Positions 1 through 8,223 of a DNA stretch of 64,000 nt are shown here, piece after piece. Source of the DNA: Paenibacillus montanisoli (lineage in GTDB: Bacteria > Bacillota > Bacilli > Paenibacillales > Paenibacillaceae); assembly GCF_003268025.1 (NCBI RefSeq), contig NZ_QLUW01000001.1:1054001-1118000 (forward strand). The letters run 5' to 3'. The notes beneath the pieces are model-generated. The model worked only from the letters and a program-made list of their open reading frames with translations, ran no database searches and was not told the DNA's origin. Both the position numbers and the translations under genes were made by a program. The stretch's first letter is position 1, and each line of letters begins with the position of its first letter.

Positions 1-324
1 TCATTAAATCAATCGAGGCAAGCCGGCAATCCGGTCGTGGAAGCAGGCGGCTTGATCGTGGATCCGGACAAACGCACCGTACTTCGTTATGGTCAGAACA
101 TCGAGCTGACCCCGAAAGAGTTTGATATTTTGTATCTGATGGCTCGTCATCCGAACAAGGTATTCAGCGCCGAAAATCTATTCCGGCAAGTGTGGGGAGA
201 GTCTTACTACGGAAGCGGGAATACCGTCATGGTCCATATTCGCACCCTTAGAAAGAAATTGGGCGAAGCCAACCATTCATTTATCAAAACAGTCTGGGGA
301 GTAGGGTATAAATTCAATGGATAG
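1..324 (+). CDS. OmpR/VanR-type response regulator, C-terminal part
   Basis: The reading frame is open from base 1, so the gene starts upstream of the window and the receiver domain is missing. What remains is a complete winged-helix DNA-binding domain of the OmpR/PhoB class. It shows the ELTPKEFDILYLMARHPNKV helix-turn segment, the HIRTLRKKLGE recognition helix and the closing VWGVGYKF wing hairpin. The stop overlaps the start of the following histidine kinase by 8 bases, the usual arrangement of a two-component pair. With the VanY-like gene downstream it probably controls a cell-wall response. That target is inferred from context only; no van ligase genes are present here. Confidence 0.9.
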   Translation, partial: SLNQSRQAGNPVVEAGGLIVDPDKRTVLRYGQNIELTPKEFDILYLMARHPNKVFSAENLFRQVWGESYYGSGNTVMVHIRTLRKKLGEANHSFIKTVWGVGYKFNG

Positions 325-1417
325 ATGGCTGAGCAGCTTCAGGGCGAAAATGGTCTTGTTATTCGGGCTTAGCACGCTTGCGGCCGGTTTACTTACCTAC
401 TTGTTGTACAGAATCCTTCAGTATTATTATCGCACGACTGTTCAGTTTGAGGATTCCGCGGCTCGATGGCGCGACTTCATCCGAAACATCGGAGACCTGA
501 ATTTCTTTCTTATTTTCTTTATTCCGCTTTCGTTTTTGTTTTTCTTTCTGTTGACGAAGCCCTATGCAGCGTACTTTCATAAAATATCCGCGGGCATTCG
601 AAGTCTTGCCGCCGGCGATTTAAATGCCCGGGTGGAGCTGACCTCCGGCGATGAGTTCCAGGACGTTGCGGAAGACATTAACAAGGCGATCGAACAATTG
701 AAGCAAGCTGTCGAACGAGGAGAGTTCGCCGAAAGCAGCAAGGATCAGCTCGTCTTGAATTTGGCTCACGATCTGCGGACGCCGCTTACTTCCGTCCTAG
801 GCTATCTGGATCTGATTCTCAAAAACGAACAGTTGACGGCCGAGCAAGTCCGGCATTACACAACGATCGCCTTGATGAAATCGCGCCGATTGGAAAAACT
901 GATCGAAGGGCTGTTCGACATCACGAGAATGAATTACGGCAGGCTTCCCATCGAGAAACAACCTATCGACCTCTATGAGCTTCTGAGTCAATTAATCGAA
1001 GAGCTGTATCCCATCTTTGAAAATAACCATCTGACAGCCAGATTAACGGCTGAACCGAATGCAATGATCTTAGGCGATGGCGAACTGCTTGCGCGCGTGT
1101 TTGAAAATTTGCTTTCGAACGCGGCCAGGTATGGCAAAGACGGCCAGTTTGTTGATATTACCTGCGGTTTCGAGGATTCCGAAGCGGTCGTGCAAGTCGT
1201 CAATTACGGCCATGCGATTCCGAAAGAGGAATTGCCGCATCTGTTCGATATGTTCTATAAGGGAGACAAAGCGCGCACGCATCAAGAAGGCGGTACAGGC
1301 CTAGGCTTGTACATCGCCCAAAACATAGTGAAGCAGCATGGCGGTACGATAAGCGCCGAAAGCAGCTTGATTCGGACCGTTTTTGAAGTGCGGCTGCCGA
1401 TTATGATTGATGTTTAA
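317..1417 (+). CDS. VanS-like sensor histidine kinase
   Basis: A 366-residue membrane sensor kinase. The N-terminus has two hydrophobic segments (about residues 12-32 and 55-76) separated by a short loop of about 25 residues, so the extracytoplasmic sensor is minimal. A HAMP-like linker follows (KISAGIRSLAAGDLNARVEL). The phosphoacceptor H-box is LAHDLRTPLTS with His near residue 151, then come the N box (ENLLSNAARYG) and the GGTGLGLYIA G box of the ATPase domain. It overlaps the regulator gene by 8 bases and should phosphorylate it. Similarity to VanS is suggested by overall architecture and the downstream carboxypeptidase. The signal sensed cannot be read from the sequence. Confidence 0.92.
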   Translation: MDRWLSSFRAKMVLLFGLSTLAAGLLTYLLYRILQYYYRTTVQFEDSAARWRDFIRNIGDLNFFLIFFIPLSFLFFFLLTKPYAAYFHKISAGIRSLAAGDLNARVELTSGDEFQDVAEDINKAIEQLKQAVERGEFAESSKDQLVLNLAHDLRTPLTSVLGYLDLILKNEQLTAEQVRHYTTIALMKSRRLEKLIEGLFDITRMNYGRLPIEKQPIDLYELLSQLIEELYPIFENNHLTARLTAEPNAMILGDGELLARVFENLLSNAARYGKDGQFVDITCGFEDSEAVVQVVNYGHAIPKEELPHLFDMFYKGDKARTHQEGGTGLGLYIAQNIVKQHGGTISAESSLIRTVFEVRLPIMIDV

Positions 1418-1498
1418 GAAAAATTTTATGTTTTCCCTGCTTCTTCTTAAACAATTTTCTCTATCTTAGTGGAACACAAGGCTAAGGAGGAATTGAAA

Positions 1499-2359
1499 TT
1501 GAGGAAGCGGGGTTTTTTGCTTGTACTTTGTCTGATTGCCGGCTATGTAGTATTCCATCAGAAGCAAGAAGTCGAGATCGATCTGCCGGGCATGGGCGGC
1601 GCGTCCGAGTCAAACCAGGTGCCGGCTCAAACGATACAAGTAGGAAAAGAGCAAATTTACAAAGGAAATCTGGTCTTAATCAACAAGGATTACCCCGTCC
1701 ATCCGGGAAGCGTCGAAACGGATATCGTCAACTTGTCCGAACGCAAGGAGCTTCTAAGCGGATTCGGGCTGCTTAATGATAAGATTCGGCTGCCGAGCAA
1801 CGTGCTGCAAAAATTCACGGAAATGGTTTACGATGCCGGCAAGGAAGGCGTGAATCACTTTATCATCAGCAGCGGATATCGCGATCGCGCGGAGCAAAAT
1901 GAGCTTTATAAGGAGATGGGGGCCGACTATGCCCTTCCGGCGGGACATAGCGAGCATAATCTAGGCTTATCGCTAGATATCGGCTCCACCCTCCAAGCGA
2001 TGAACGAGGCTCCCGAAGGTGAATGGTTGATGAATCATGCTCCTGACTACGGCTTTATTTTACGGTATCCAAAGGATAAAACCGCGATAACCGGGATTCA
2101 ATACGAGCCTTGGCATTTCCGCTATGTCGGCTTGCCGCACAGCAAGATCATGCAGGAAAAGCAGTTTGCGCTGGAGGAATATTTGGCGTTTCTCAAGGAA
2201 CGTAAGTCCATCTTGGCGACCGTAAACGGGGAACGGTTTGAAGTCCGGTATATCCCTATTTCCCAAGACGAATCGATCCAAGTGCCGGTCAATCACCCAT
2301 ACGAATTGAGCGGTGACAATGGGGATGGAGTAATTCTGACCGTTCATCTCGACTCTTAG
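1499..2359 (+). CDS. VanY-like D-alanyl-D-alanine carboxypeptidase (peptidase M15B)
   Basis: A membrane-anchored zinc peptidase expected to remove the terminal D-Ala from peptidoglycan stem peptides. A TTG start at 1499 is chosen because AAGGAGG lies 8 bases upstream (1484-1490). The upstream GTG at 1469 has no ribosome site. The protein then opens with RKRG and one hydrophobic segment, an uncleaved anchor or signal. The M15B motifs are present: SSGYRDRAEQNELY near residue 124, HSEHNLGLSLDIG near 150 with two zinc ligands, and EPWHFRYVG near 203 with the third. It lies about 80 bases after the kinase and is probably co-regulated with it. A house-keeping wall-trimming role fits as well as glycopeptide resistance. 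Confidence 0.9.
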   Translation: MRKRGFLLVLCLIAGYVVFHQKQEVEIDLPGMGGASESNQVPAQTIQVGKEQIYKGNLVLINKDYPVHPGSVETDIVNLSERKELLSGFGLLNDKIRLPSNVLQKFTEMVYDAGKEGVNHFIISSGYRDRAEQNELYKEMGADYALPAGHSEHNLGLSLDIGSTLQAMNEAPEGEWLMNHAPDYGFILRYPKDKTAITGIQYEPWHFRYVGLPHSKIMQEKQFALEEYLAFLKERKSILATVNGERFEVRYIPISQDESIQVPVNHPYELSGDNGDGVILTVHLDS

Positions 2360-2376
2360 TTTTTTTATAACTTTTG

Positions 2377-2405
2377 TTGTAAATCGCGCCTTGTTGAGCT
2401 ATAGT
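2377..2405 (+). promoter_or_regulatory. Probable sigma-A promoter of the thiamine operon
   Basis: TTGTAA (2377-2382), a 17-base spacer and TATAGT (2400-2405) lie about 20 bases before the TPP aptamer. Position and spacing fit the transcription start of the riboswitch leader. The -35 box is imperfect. Confidence 0.55.
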
Positions 2406-2424
2406 GAGGATAACTTAATATGAC

Positions 2425-2513
2425 TACGGGTGCTGGATGAAGTCCGGCTGAGATTGGGAACGCATTTCCCTGACCGTTAATCTGAACCAGGTAATGCTGG
2501 CGTAGAGAACGTA
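2425..2513 (+). ncRNA. TPP riboswitch (THI element) aptamer
   Basis: The conserved THI-box parts appear in order: ACGGGTGCT at the start, GGCTGAGAT (the pyrimidine-sensing CUGAGA core), CCCTGACC, then GAACCAGGTAATGCTGGCGTAGAGAA near the 3' end, which matches the consensus region recognising the pyrophosphate of thiamine pyrophosphate. It is followed directly by an intrinsic terminator. It should therefore switch off the downstream operon when TPP is plentiful. Genes ylmB to thiO follow without another visible promoter, so one riboswitch probably serves all ten. Confidence 0.96.
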
Positions 2514-2522
2514 TCGAATCGT

Positions 2523-2553
2523 AACCATTCGTGTATTCTCGAATGGTTTTTTT
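2523..2553 (+). terminator. Riboswitch expression-platform terminator
   Basis: Stem AACCATTCG / CGAATGGTT with an 8-base loop followed by a run of T. It sits between the TPP aptamer and ylmB, as expected for transcription attenuation by TPP. Confidence 0.88.
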
Positions 2554-2594
2554 CTGTTTTCGGGCCTGCTTTCCTTTGGAAAAGGAGAACATCG

Positions 2595-3926
2595 ATGAGG
2601 AATTTCGAAATCTCGCAATTGCAGCAGCAAGTGGAAGAGAGACAGGAGGAGCTGTTTGCTCTATTGGCTGAGCTGGTCGCTTATCCCACGGTCAGCCCAC
2701 CTGCGCGAAATACGCTGCAGGCGCAGCGGCATCTCGAGGAGCTGCTCCAAGAGCTCGGCTTCGAGACGGAGCTGTGGGAGGTATATCCCGGCGATCCCAA
2801 TGTGACGGCGCTTAAGCGCGGCACAAAGAGGGAAGCCTTCTGCAGCCTGCTGCTAAACGGTCACATGGATGTAGCGGAAGTAGGAGATAGCACGGAGTGG
2901 CAAGGCGATCCGTTTAAGTTATCGGTGCGAGACGGCAGAGTCTACGGCAGGGGAACGGCCGATATGAAAGGCGGGCTTGCGGCCCTCTTATTCGCGTTGA
3001 AGCTGTTAACGGAAGCGGGCGTCGAGCTTAAAGGGGACCTGCACTTTCATTCGGTCATAGGCGAAGAGGCTGGCGAAGCCGGGACGCGCGCTTGCATGGA
3101 AAGAGGATGCGCTGCGGATTTTGCGGTCGTAGCGGATACGAGCGGCTTGGAGATTCAAGGGCAAGGCGGAGTCATTACCGGATGGGTGACGATACAGAGT
3201 CCCGTGACTTACCATGACGGCATGCGGGCGCGCATGATTCATGCGGGCGGCGGCATTCAAGGCGCCAGCGCCATCGAGAAGATGGCGAAGCTCATTGCCG
3301 GGCTTCAAGAACTCGAGCGGCATTGGGCCGTGACGAAGTCCTACCCCGGTTTCCCGGCAGGCTCGAATACGATCAATCCTGCGGTTATCGAGGGCGGCCG
3401 CCATGCGGCATTTATCGCCGACAGATGCGCCTTGTGGATAACGGTACATTTTTATCCGAATGAGGATTATGAAACGGTCGCCGCCGAAGTGGAGGATCAT
3501 CTGCTCCGGATTGCCCAAGCCGATCCATGGCTGCGGAACAATCCGCCTGTTTTCCGGTGGGGAGGTCGTTCTATGATTGAGGAGCGCGGCGAAATCTTCC
3601 CATCGTTAGAGCTCGATATGGATAGCGAAGGGTTCAAGAGCTTGTTCGCGAACCACCAAGCGGTGCTGGGGGCCGAGCCTGCGTTTGGCATGAGCCCGAC
3701 GGTTACGGATGCAGGCTGGCTGGGACGGGCCGGAATTCCGACGGTCATCTATGGTCCGGGGCAGCTGGCGCACGCTCATGCGGTAGACGAAAGCCTGGAC
3801 ATCAAGGAGCTACTTGATTATACGAAAGTGATGATCGGCTTCATCGCCGATTGGTGCAACCGGAAAATGCCGGAAGGCGATCTACATATGACGGAGAAGG
3901 CGGGGAAAACCAGTGAGCCGGTTTAG
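2595..3926 (+). CDS. ylmB: YlmB-like formylaminopyrimidine deformylase (M20/ArgE-DapE family)
   Basis: A 443-residue metal-dependent deacylase. M20 motifs are clear: LLNGHMDVAE with a metal His, GRGTADMKGG with the bridging Asp, VIGEEAGEAGT with the catalytic and ligand Glu pair, VADTSG, and a late IYGPGQLAHAHAVDE with the last metal His. On sequence alone it could be an acetylornithine or succinyl-diaminopimelate deacylase. Its place directly after a TPP riboswitch and before tenA and thiZXY points to YlmB of the known thiamine-salvage route, which converts formylaminopyrimidine to aminopyrimidine for TenA. The ATG at 2595 has AAAGGAGA upstream. The end overlaps tenA by 14 bases, suggesting translational coupling. 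Confidence 0.85.
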   Translation: MRNFEISQLQQQVEERQEELFALLAELVAYPTVSPPARNTLQAQRHLEELLQELGFETELWEVYPGDPNVTALKRGTKREAFCSLLLNGHMDVAEVGDSTEWQGDPFKLSVRDGRVYGRGTADMKGGLAALLFALKLLTEAGVELKGDLHFHSVIGEEAGEAGTRACMERGCAADFAVVADTSGLEIQGQGGVITGWVTIQSPVTYHDGMRARMIHAGGGIQGASAIEKMAKLIAGLQELERHWAVTKSYPGFPAGSNTINPAVIEGGRHAAFIADRCALWITVHFYPNEDYETVAAEVEDHLLRIAQADPWLRNNPPVFRWGGRSMIEERGEIFPSLELDMDSEGFKSLFANHQAVLGAEPAFGMSPTVTDAGWLGRAGIPTVIYGPGQLAHAHAVDESLDIKELLDYTKVMIGFIADWCNRKMPEGDLHMTEKAGKTSEPV

Positions 3927-4584
3927 CGAAAGGCTGTACCAAGCGGCGCATGACATTTGGGCGAAAAGCCACGAGCACCCATTTTTAACGGAAATGAGAG
4001 AAGGGACGCTCGATCCTGAGCGGTTCATCTACTATCTGAAGCAGGATTATGTCTATCTGATCGACTACGCCAAGCTGTTCGCGATGGGCAGCATGAAGGC
4101 CGGAGACTTGGAAACGATGGTCAAATTCGCGGAGCTGCTTCATTCCACGCTGCATGTGGAGATGGAGCTTCACCGGCAGTATGCGGGACGCTTCGGCGTG
4201 ACGCGCGAGGAGCTGGAGCAGACCCGTCCGGCTCCGACTACTGTCGCATATACCAAGTATTTGCTGGATGCCGCATCGCAAGGTTCGCTGGCGGAGGTGG
4301 TAGCCGCGCTGCTTCCGTGCATGTGGAGCTACCGGGAAATCGGGGTCGAATTCATGAAGATTCCGGGCGCGCTGGAGCACCCGCTGTACCGGGAGTGGAT
4401 CTTGATGTACGGATCGGATGAATTCGGGGCGCTCGCGGATTGGTGCATTTCGCTAATGGATCGTCTAGCGGAAGGCCTGCCCGAACGGGAGCTTGCGCAG
4501 CTGGAGGAACGATTCCTTGTCGCGTCCAGGCTTGAATATCTGTTCTGGGATATGGCTTACCGGCAAGAGGAGTGGCCGGTTTGA
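3913..4584 (+). CDS. tenA: Aminopyrimidine aminohydrolase / thiaminase II
   Basis: A 223-residue all-helical TenA protein. Residues corresponding to the known active site are visible: Asp45 in YLKQDYVYLI, Cys136 in ALLPCMWSYRE (nucleophile) and Glu208 in SRLEYLFWDMAY. It hydrolyses aminopyrimidine to hydroxymethylpyrimidine (HMP), the step after YlmB, returning degraded thiamine to the pathway. It starts with GTG inside the end of ylmB and overlaps the start of thiZ by 13 bases. Length and motifs are complete. The presence of the Cys argues for a TenA_C type enzyme rather than the TenA_E type. Confidence 0.95.
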   Translation: MSRFSERLYQAAHDIWAKSHEHPFLTEMREGTLDPERFIYYLKQDYVYLIDYAKLFAMGSMKAGDLETMVKFAELLHSTLHVEMELHRQYAGRFGVTREELEQTRPAPTTVAYTKYLLDAASQGSLAEVVAALLPCMWSYREIGVEFMKIPGALEHPLYREWILMYGSDEFGALADWCISLMDRLAEGLPERELAQLEERFLVASRLEYLFWDMAYRQEEWPV

Positions 4585-5387
4585 GTTCAGCAGCGATGCA
4601 AGGGCAGCAGATCGCGTTGTCGGTGCGCGGGTTAAGCTACTCATTTCCAAGCGAGCCACCCTTGTTCGAATCGCTGGACTTCGAAATTAGTCAAGGCGAG
4701 TTTGTCAGCATCCTGGCGGCAAGCGGAATCGGGAAAACGACCCTCTTCCGGCTGTTGTCCGGCCTTCTTGTTCCTCAAGCGGGAACGATTGCGATCGGAG
4801 CGGCCGGCAGCTCGGCGGCAGCGGCGGCCAAGCAGGGCCGGGTCGGCTATATGCCGCAGAAGGACTGCCTGCTGCCATGGCGGACCGTACTGGATAATGC
4901 CGCATTAGGCTTGGAGCTGGGCGGGATCCCGAAACGGGAAGCCCGCCGACAAGTCAAGGAGCTACTGCCCGAGCTAGGGTTGGAGGGAACGGAAAGCAAG
5001 TATCCGCATGAGCTGTCCGGCGGCATGCGCCAGCGCGTATCGTTTGCGCGTTCGCTTCTGGCAGGAGGAGAACTGCTGCTGCTTGACGAGCCTTTCAGCG
5101 CCTTGGATGCGATGACGCGGATCCGAATGCAAGAATGGCTGCTGCAGGTATGGGAGCAGCATCGCAAAACGATTCTTTTTATCACGCATGATGTGGATGA
5201 AGCGCTGCTTCTCTCCGATCGGGTGCTCGTTGCGGCGCAATCGCCCATTACGGCTCTACAGGAGCTGCCCGTACAGCTGCCACGTCCCCGCAGCTATGAA
5301 GCGGCGCTGGACGAGACGTTCATCCGCTTGAAGCGGCAGCTGCTGGGATGGATTGGCATGAGTAGCCCGGGAGGTGGCCGGCCATGA
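4572..5387 (+). CDS. thiZ: Thiamine-precursor ABC transporter ATP-binding protein
   Basis: An ABC ATPase of the nitrate/sulfonate/taurine class. It has a Walker A AASGIGKTTL, a Q-loop region GYMPQKDCLLPW, the signature LSGGMRQR, a Walker B LLLLDEPFSALD and an H-loop ITHDVDEA. It energises import of pyrimidine salvage compounds through ThiX, with ThiY as the binding protein. Either GTG 4572 or the in-frame TTG 4581, which overlaps the tenA stop, could be the start. The AGAGGAG just before GTG 4572 is too close for that codon and fits TTG 4581 better. The gene overlaps thiX by 4 bases. Confidence 0.9.
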   Translation: MAGLSSAAMQGQQIALSVRGLSYSFPSEPPLFESLDFEISQGEFVSILAASGIGKTTLFRLLSGLLVPQAGTIAIGAAGSSAAAAAKQGRVGYMPQKDCLLPWRTVLDNAALGLELGGIPKREARRQVKELLPELGLEGTESKYPHELSGGMRQRVSFARSLLAGGELLLLDEPFSALDAMTRIRMQEWLLQVWEQHRKTILFITHDVDEALLLSDRVLVAAQSPITALQELPVQLPRPRSYEAALDETFIRLKRQLLGWIGMSSPGGGRP

Positions 5388-6163
5388 ACAGACGAGGTTC
5401 AGGGAAGCACGCTCATTTGCCGGTCCTCGCATTTGTGCTGCTGCTGGCTGCGCTATGGGAAGCCGGGACCAGCGTGTTTGACGTTCCGCATTACATCGTT
5501 CCGAAGCTGACGGATGTATTTGCCTCCATGTGGGAGAACAAACAGCTGCTTGGGAAGCATTTTGCGGTTACGCTGTGGGAGTCCTTGCTGGGACTTGGGT
5601 TATCCGTCCTATTCGGCACGCTCTCCGCAGGCTGGATTGAAAGCTCGGGCCTGGCGAAGAAGACGATTTATCCGCTGATCGTCGGCTCTCAAACGATTCC
5701 GATCATCGCCATCTCGCCAATCATGGTGATGTGGTTCGGCTATGAAATCTGGAGCAAGGTGGCCGTCGTCATTTTGTTCACCTTCTTCCCGATTGCCGTC
5801 AATACGGCCGACGGGCTCCGCTCGGCTGATCCCGACATCGGTTCGCTCATGCGGACGATGGGGGCTCGCAAACGCGACCTTTATCTCAAGTGGAAGATCC
5901 CGTCCGCAATGCCCGGATTTTTTACGGGCTTGAAGATGGCGGCCGCGATCAGCGTCGGCGGCGCTACGCTGGGGGAATGGCTTGGCGGGGAGAACGGCCT
6001 TGGCATGTACACGAAGCGGGCCTCCAATGTGCTGCGGGGAGAAGCCGTGTTCTCGGGGGTGCTTTTGCTGTCCGTCATGGGCATGATGTTGTTCTTTGCG
6101 GTTCAATGGCTGGAAAGAGCCAGCCTTGGTCATCGCAGAAGTGAAGTGAATAGGGGGAAATGA
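5384..6163 (+). CDS. thiX: Thiamine-precursor ABC transporter permease
   Basis: A 259-residue integral membrane protein of the NitT/TauT permease type with about six hydrophobic segments. The cytoplasmic coupling loop (EAA motif) lies around MGARKRDLYLKWKIPSAMPGF, where it docks on the ATPase. The start overlaps the thiZ stop (ATGA) and the end is almost contiguous with thiY, so ATPase, permease and binding protein form one translational block. Substrate assignment (formylaminopyrimidine or related bases) follows from the neighbouring ylmB and tenA and from the TPP riboswitch, not from the permease itself. Confidence 0.9.
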   Translation: MNRRGSGKHAHLPVLAFVLLLAALWEAGTSVFDVPHYIVPKLTDVFASMWENKQLLGKHFAVTLWESLLGLGLSVLFGTLSAGWIESSGLAKKTIYPLIVGSQTIPIIAISPIMVMWFGYEIWSKVAVVILFTFFPIAVNTADGLRSADPDIGSLMRTMGARKRDLYLKWKIPSAMPGFFTGLKMAAAISVGGATLGEWLGGENGLGMYTKRASNVLRGEAVFSGVLLLSVMGMMLFFAVQWLERASLGHRRSEVNRGK

Positions 6164-6164
6164 A

Positions 6165-7172
6165 GTGAAGGTTCGCAGATGGACTGGCAGCGCTTGGAAG
6201 TCCGCAATGGCTCTAGCGCTTGTATTACTAGGAGTGACGGGCTGTACGTCCGATAATAGGCAAGCAGATTCCGGGGAGACCGAAATTACGGTGCTGCTGG
6301 ACTGGTATCCGAATGCGGTGCACACCTTCTTGTATGCCGCGCAAGAACTGGGCTACTACGAGGAAGCGGGCTTGAAGGTCAACTTGCAAACGCCCGCGGA
6401 CACGAATGATGCGCTGAAGCTGGTGGCGACCGGCAAAGCGGATTTGGCGCTCAGCTACCAAATGCAGGTGGCCCTGTCCCGTTCCGAAGGGATTCCGATT
6501 GTATCGGTTGGCGCCGTTGTTCGTCATCCGCTCAATCAATTGCTCGTGCTGGATTCGAATGAAATTCAGAGCCCCAAAGATCTCGTCGGCAAAAAAATCG
6601 GTTATCCTTCCATCCCGCTCGACGAAGCGATCGTGAATACGATGGTCGAGTCAGACGGAGGAGACCCGTCTAAGCTGACGTATACCGATGTCGGCTGGGA
6701 TCTGATTCCGGCCATGACCACGAAGAAGGTGGATGCCATTATCGGGGGCTATGTAAACCATGAGAAGCTGCTGTTAGAGAAGGAAGGCGAGAACATAACG
6801 GCCTTCGACCCTTCCAAATTCGGCGTGCCGGATTACTATGAGCTTGTGCTGACCGCAAGCGAAGAGGGGATCCAAAGCAATGGCGACGCAATCAAAAATT
6901 TTATAGAGGCCTCTGCCAAAGGGCAGGCGTATACCGCCAGCCACCCGGAGGAGGCGCTGCAGCTGCTGCTTAATAAGCAGAGCGAGGATTTCCCGCTCGA
7001 TGCCGAAGTCGAGAAGCAAAGCTTGGCGATCCTGCTGCCGCTTATGGATGCTGGCGATCAGCCTTTCGCCAGCCAAACGGAACAATCTTGGAAGTCCGTC
7101 ATCGATTGGCTGACGGAGCAAGGGCAGCTGAAGAATGAAGTCAAGGCTGCAGAAGCATTCCGCAATTTATAA
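6165..7172 (+). CDS. thiY: Thiamine-precursor substrate-binding lipoprotein (NMT1/THI5-like)
   Basis: A 335-residue periplasmic-type binding protein with a lipoprotein signal ending in LLGVTGC (Cys27). The mature part opens with the NMT1/THI5 hallmark ITVLLDWYPNAVHTFLYAAQ, in which DWYPN and the following H contact the pyrimidine in this family. It should capture formylaminopyrimidine outside the membrane and deliver it to ThiX/ThiZ. The start is GTG 6165 preceded by AGGGGGAAA. No separate promoter is visible before the next gene. Confidence 0.92.
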   Translation: MKVRRWTGSAWKSAMALALVLLGVTGCTSDNRQADSGETEITVLLDWYPNAVHTFLYAAQELGYYEEAGLKVNLQTPADTNDALKLVATGKADLALSYQMQVALSRSEGIPIVSVGAVVRHPLNQLLVLDSNEIQSPKDLVGKKIGYPSIPLDEAIVNTMVESDGGDPSKLTYTDVGWDLIPAMTTKKVDAIIGGYVNHEKLLLEKEGENITAFDPSKFGVPDYYELVLTASEEGIQSNGDAIKNFIEASAKGQAYTASHPEEALQLLLNKQSEDFPLDAEVEKQSLAILLPLMDAGDQPFASQTEQSWKSVIDWLTEQGQLKNEVKAAEAFRNL

Positions 7173-7191
7173 GTCGAAGGGAGACGGGCAG

Positions 7192-8205
7192 GTGCAAGGA
7201 CGATATTCAAGGCAAATGCTGTTTGCGCCGATCGGCGAGGCCGGGCAGCTGAAGCTGAAGGACAGCGCGGTGTGTATCGTAGGCATGGGCGCGTTAGGCA
7301 CCGTGCTGGCTAATCACATGGTAAGAGCCGGTGTCGGCTTGGTGCGGTTCGTCGACCGGGATTACGTGGAGCAGAGCAATTTGCAGCGGCAAATGCTGTA
7401 TGACGAAGAAGATGTGCGAAGCGGTTATCCCAAGGTCATCGCGGCCGAGAAGAAGCTGCGCAAGATCAATTCGGATGTCCGGATCGAAGCGATTGTTGCG
7501 GATGTCACCGTTCAGAATATCGAGTCTCTGCTTGAGGGAATGGATCTGGTGCTGGACGGCACCGATAATTTTCAAACGAGATATCTGTTGAATGACGCCT
7601 GCTTTAAGCTAGGGATTCCGTTCACCTATGGCGGAGCCGTCAGCTCGCGTGGGATGAGCGCGATTCTGGTTCCCGGACGCACCCCATGCTTGCGCTGCTT
7701 CATTCCTTCCGCGGATGGCGGCGGGCAAACCTGCGATACGATCGGCGTCATTGCGCCCGTGGTCGATATCGTCGCTTCCTATCAAGCGGTCGAAGCGCTC
7801 AAGTTTCTGGTCGGAGCGGATGGAAGCCGCCGAAACAGCTTGGTTACATTTGATTTGTGGCATAACCGCTATTATGAAATGAAGCTAGGGGAACCGGCGA
7901 ACAACTGTCCCTGCTGCCAGTTAAAGCAATATCCGGCCTTGGATCCTGCAGAGCAGGACGCAGCCATCTCGTTGTGCGGGCGGGAAACGGTTCAACTGGC
8001 TGGAAGCGGGCCGCTCGATCTGGCGCTCTGGCGGGAGCGGCTCGAGCCTGCGACGGTGCAGGTGAGCTCGAACGCCTATCTGCTTCGGGCTGAGCTGCCG
8101 GAAGGAGAACGGCTTGTGCTGTTTCCCGACGGCCGCGTATTCGTTCAAGGAACGGACGATGTGGTTCGCGCCAAAACGTTGTATGCCCGTTATATCGGAT
8201 CTTAA
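7192..8205 (+). CDS. thiF: ThiF-type E1-like adenylyltransferase
   Basis: An adenylating enzyme of the ThiF/MoeB/HesA family, about 337 residues. It carries the nucleotide loop GMGALGTVLANHMVRAGVG, the acidic and basic catalytic set DRDYVEQSNLQRQ, DGTDNFQTRYLLND, and two Cys pairs (CLRC and CPCC) that probably bind zinc. It activates the C-terminal Gly of ThiS as an acyl-adenylate so that sulfur can be transferred. GTG 7192 is preferred because AGGGAGA lies 7 bases upstream. The in-frame ATG at 7135 is inside thiY and has no ribosome site. The C-terminal 80 or so residues resemble a rhodanese-like remnant without a clear active Cys. Confidence 0.9.
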   Translation: MQGRYSRQMLFAPIGEAGQLKLKDSAVCIVGMGALGTVLANHMVRAGVGLVRFVDRDYVEQSNLQRQMLYDEEDVRSGYPKVIAAEKKLRKINSDVRIEAIVADVTVQNIESLLEGMDLVLDGTDNFQTRYLLNDACFKLGIPFTYGGAVSSRGMSAILVPGRTPCLRCFIPSADGGGQTCDTIGVIAPVVDIVASYQAVEALKFLVGADGSRRNSLVTFDLWHNRYYEMKLGEPANNCPCCQLKQYPALDPAEQDAAISLCGRETVQLAGSGPLDLALWRERLEPATVQVSSNAYLLRAELPEGERLVLFPDGRVFVQGTDDVVRAKTLYARYIGS

Positions 8206-8223
8206 TCGGGAGGAGATGTAAGG

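Noticed and set aside
1-2359. Vancomycin resistance cluster
   Set aside because: Only regulator, kinase and carboxypeptidase-like genes are present; vanH, vanA and vanX are not in the window.
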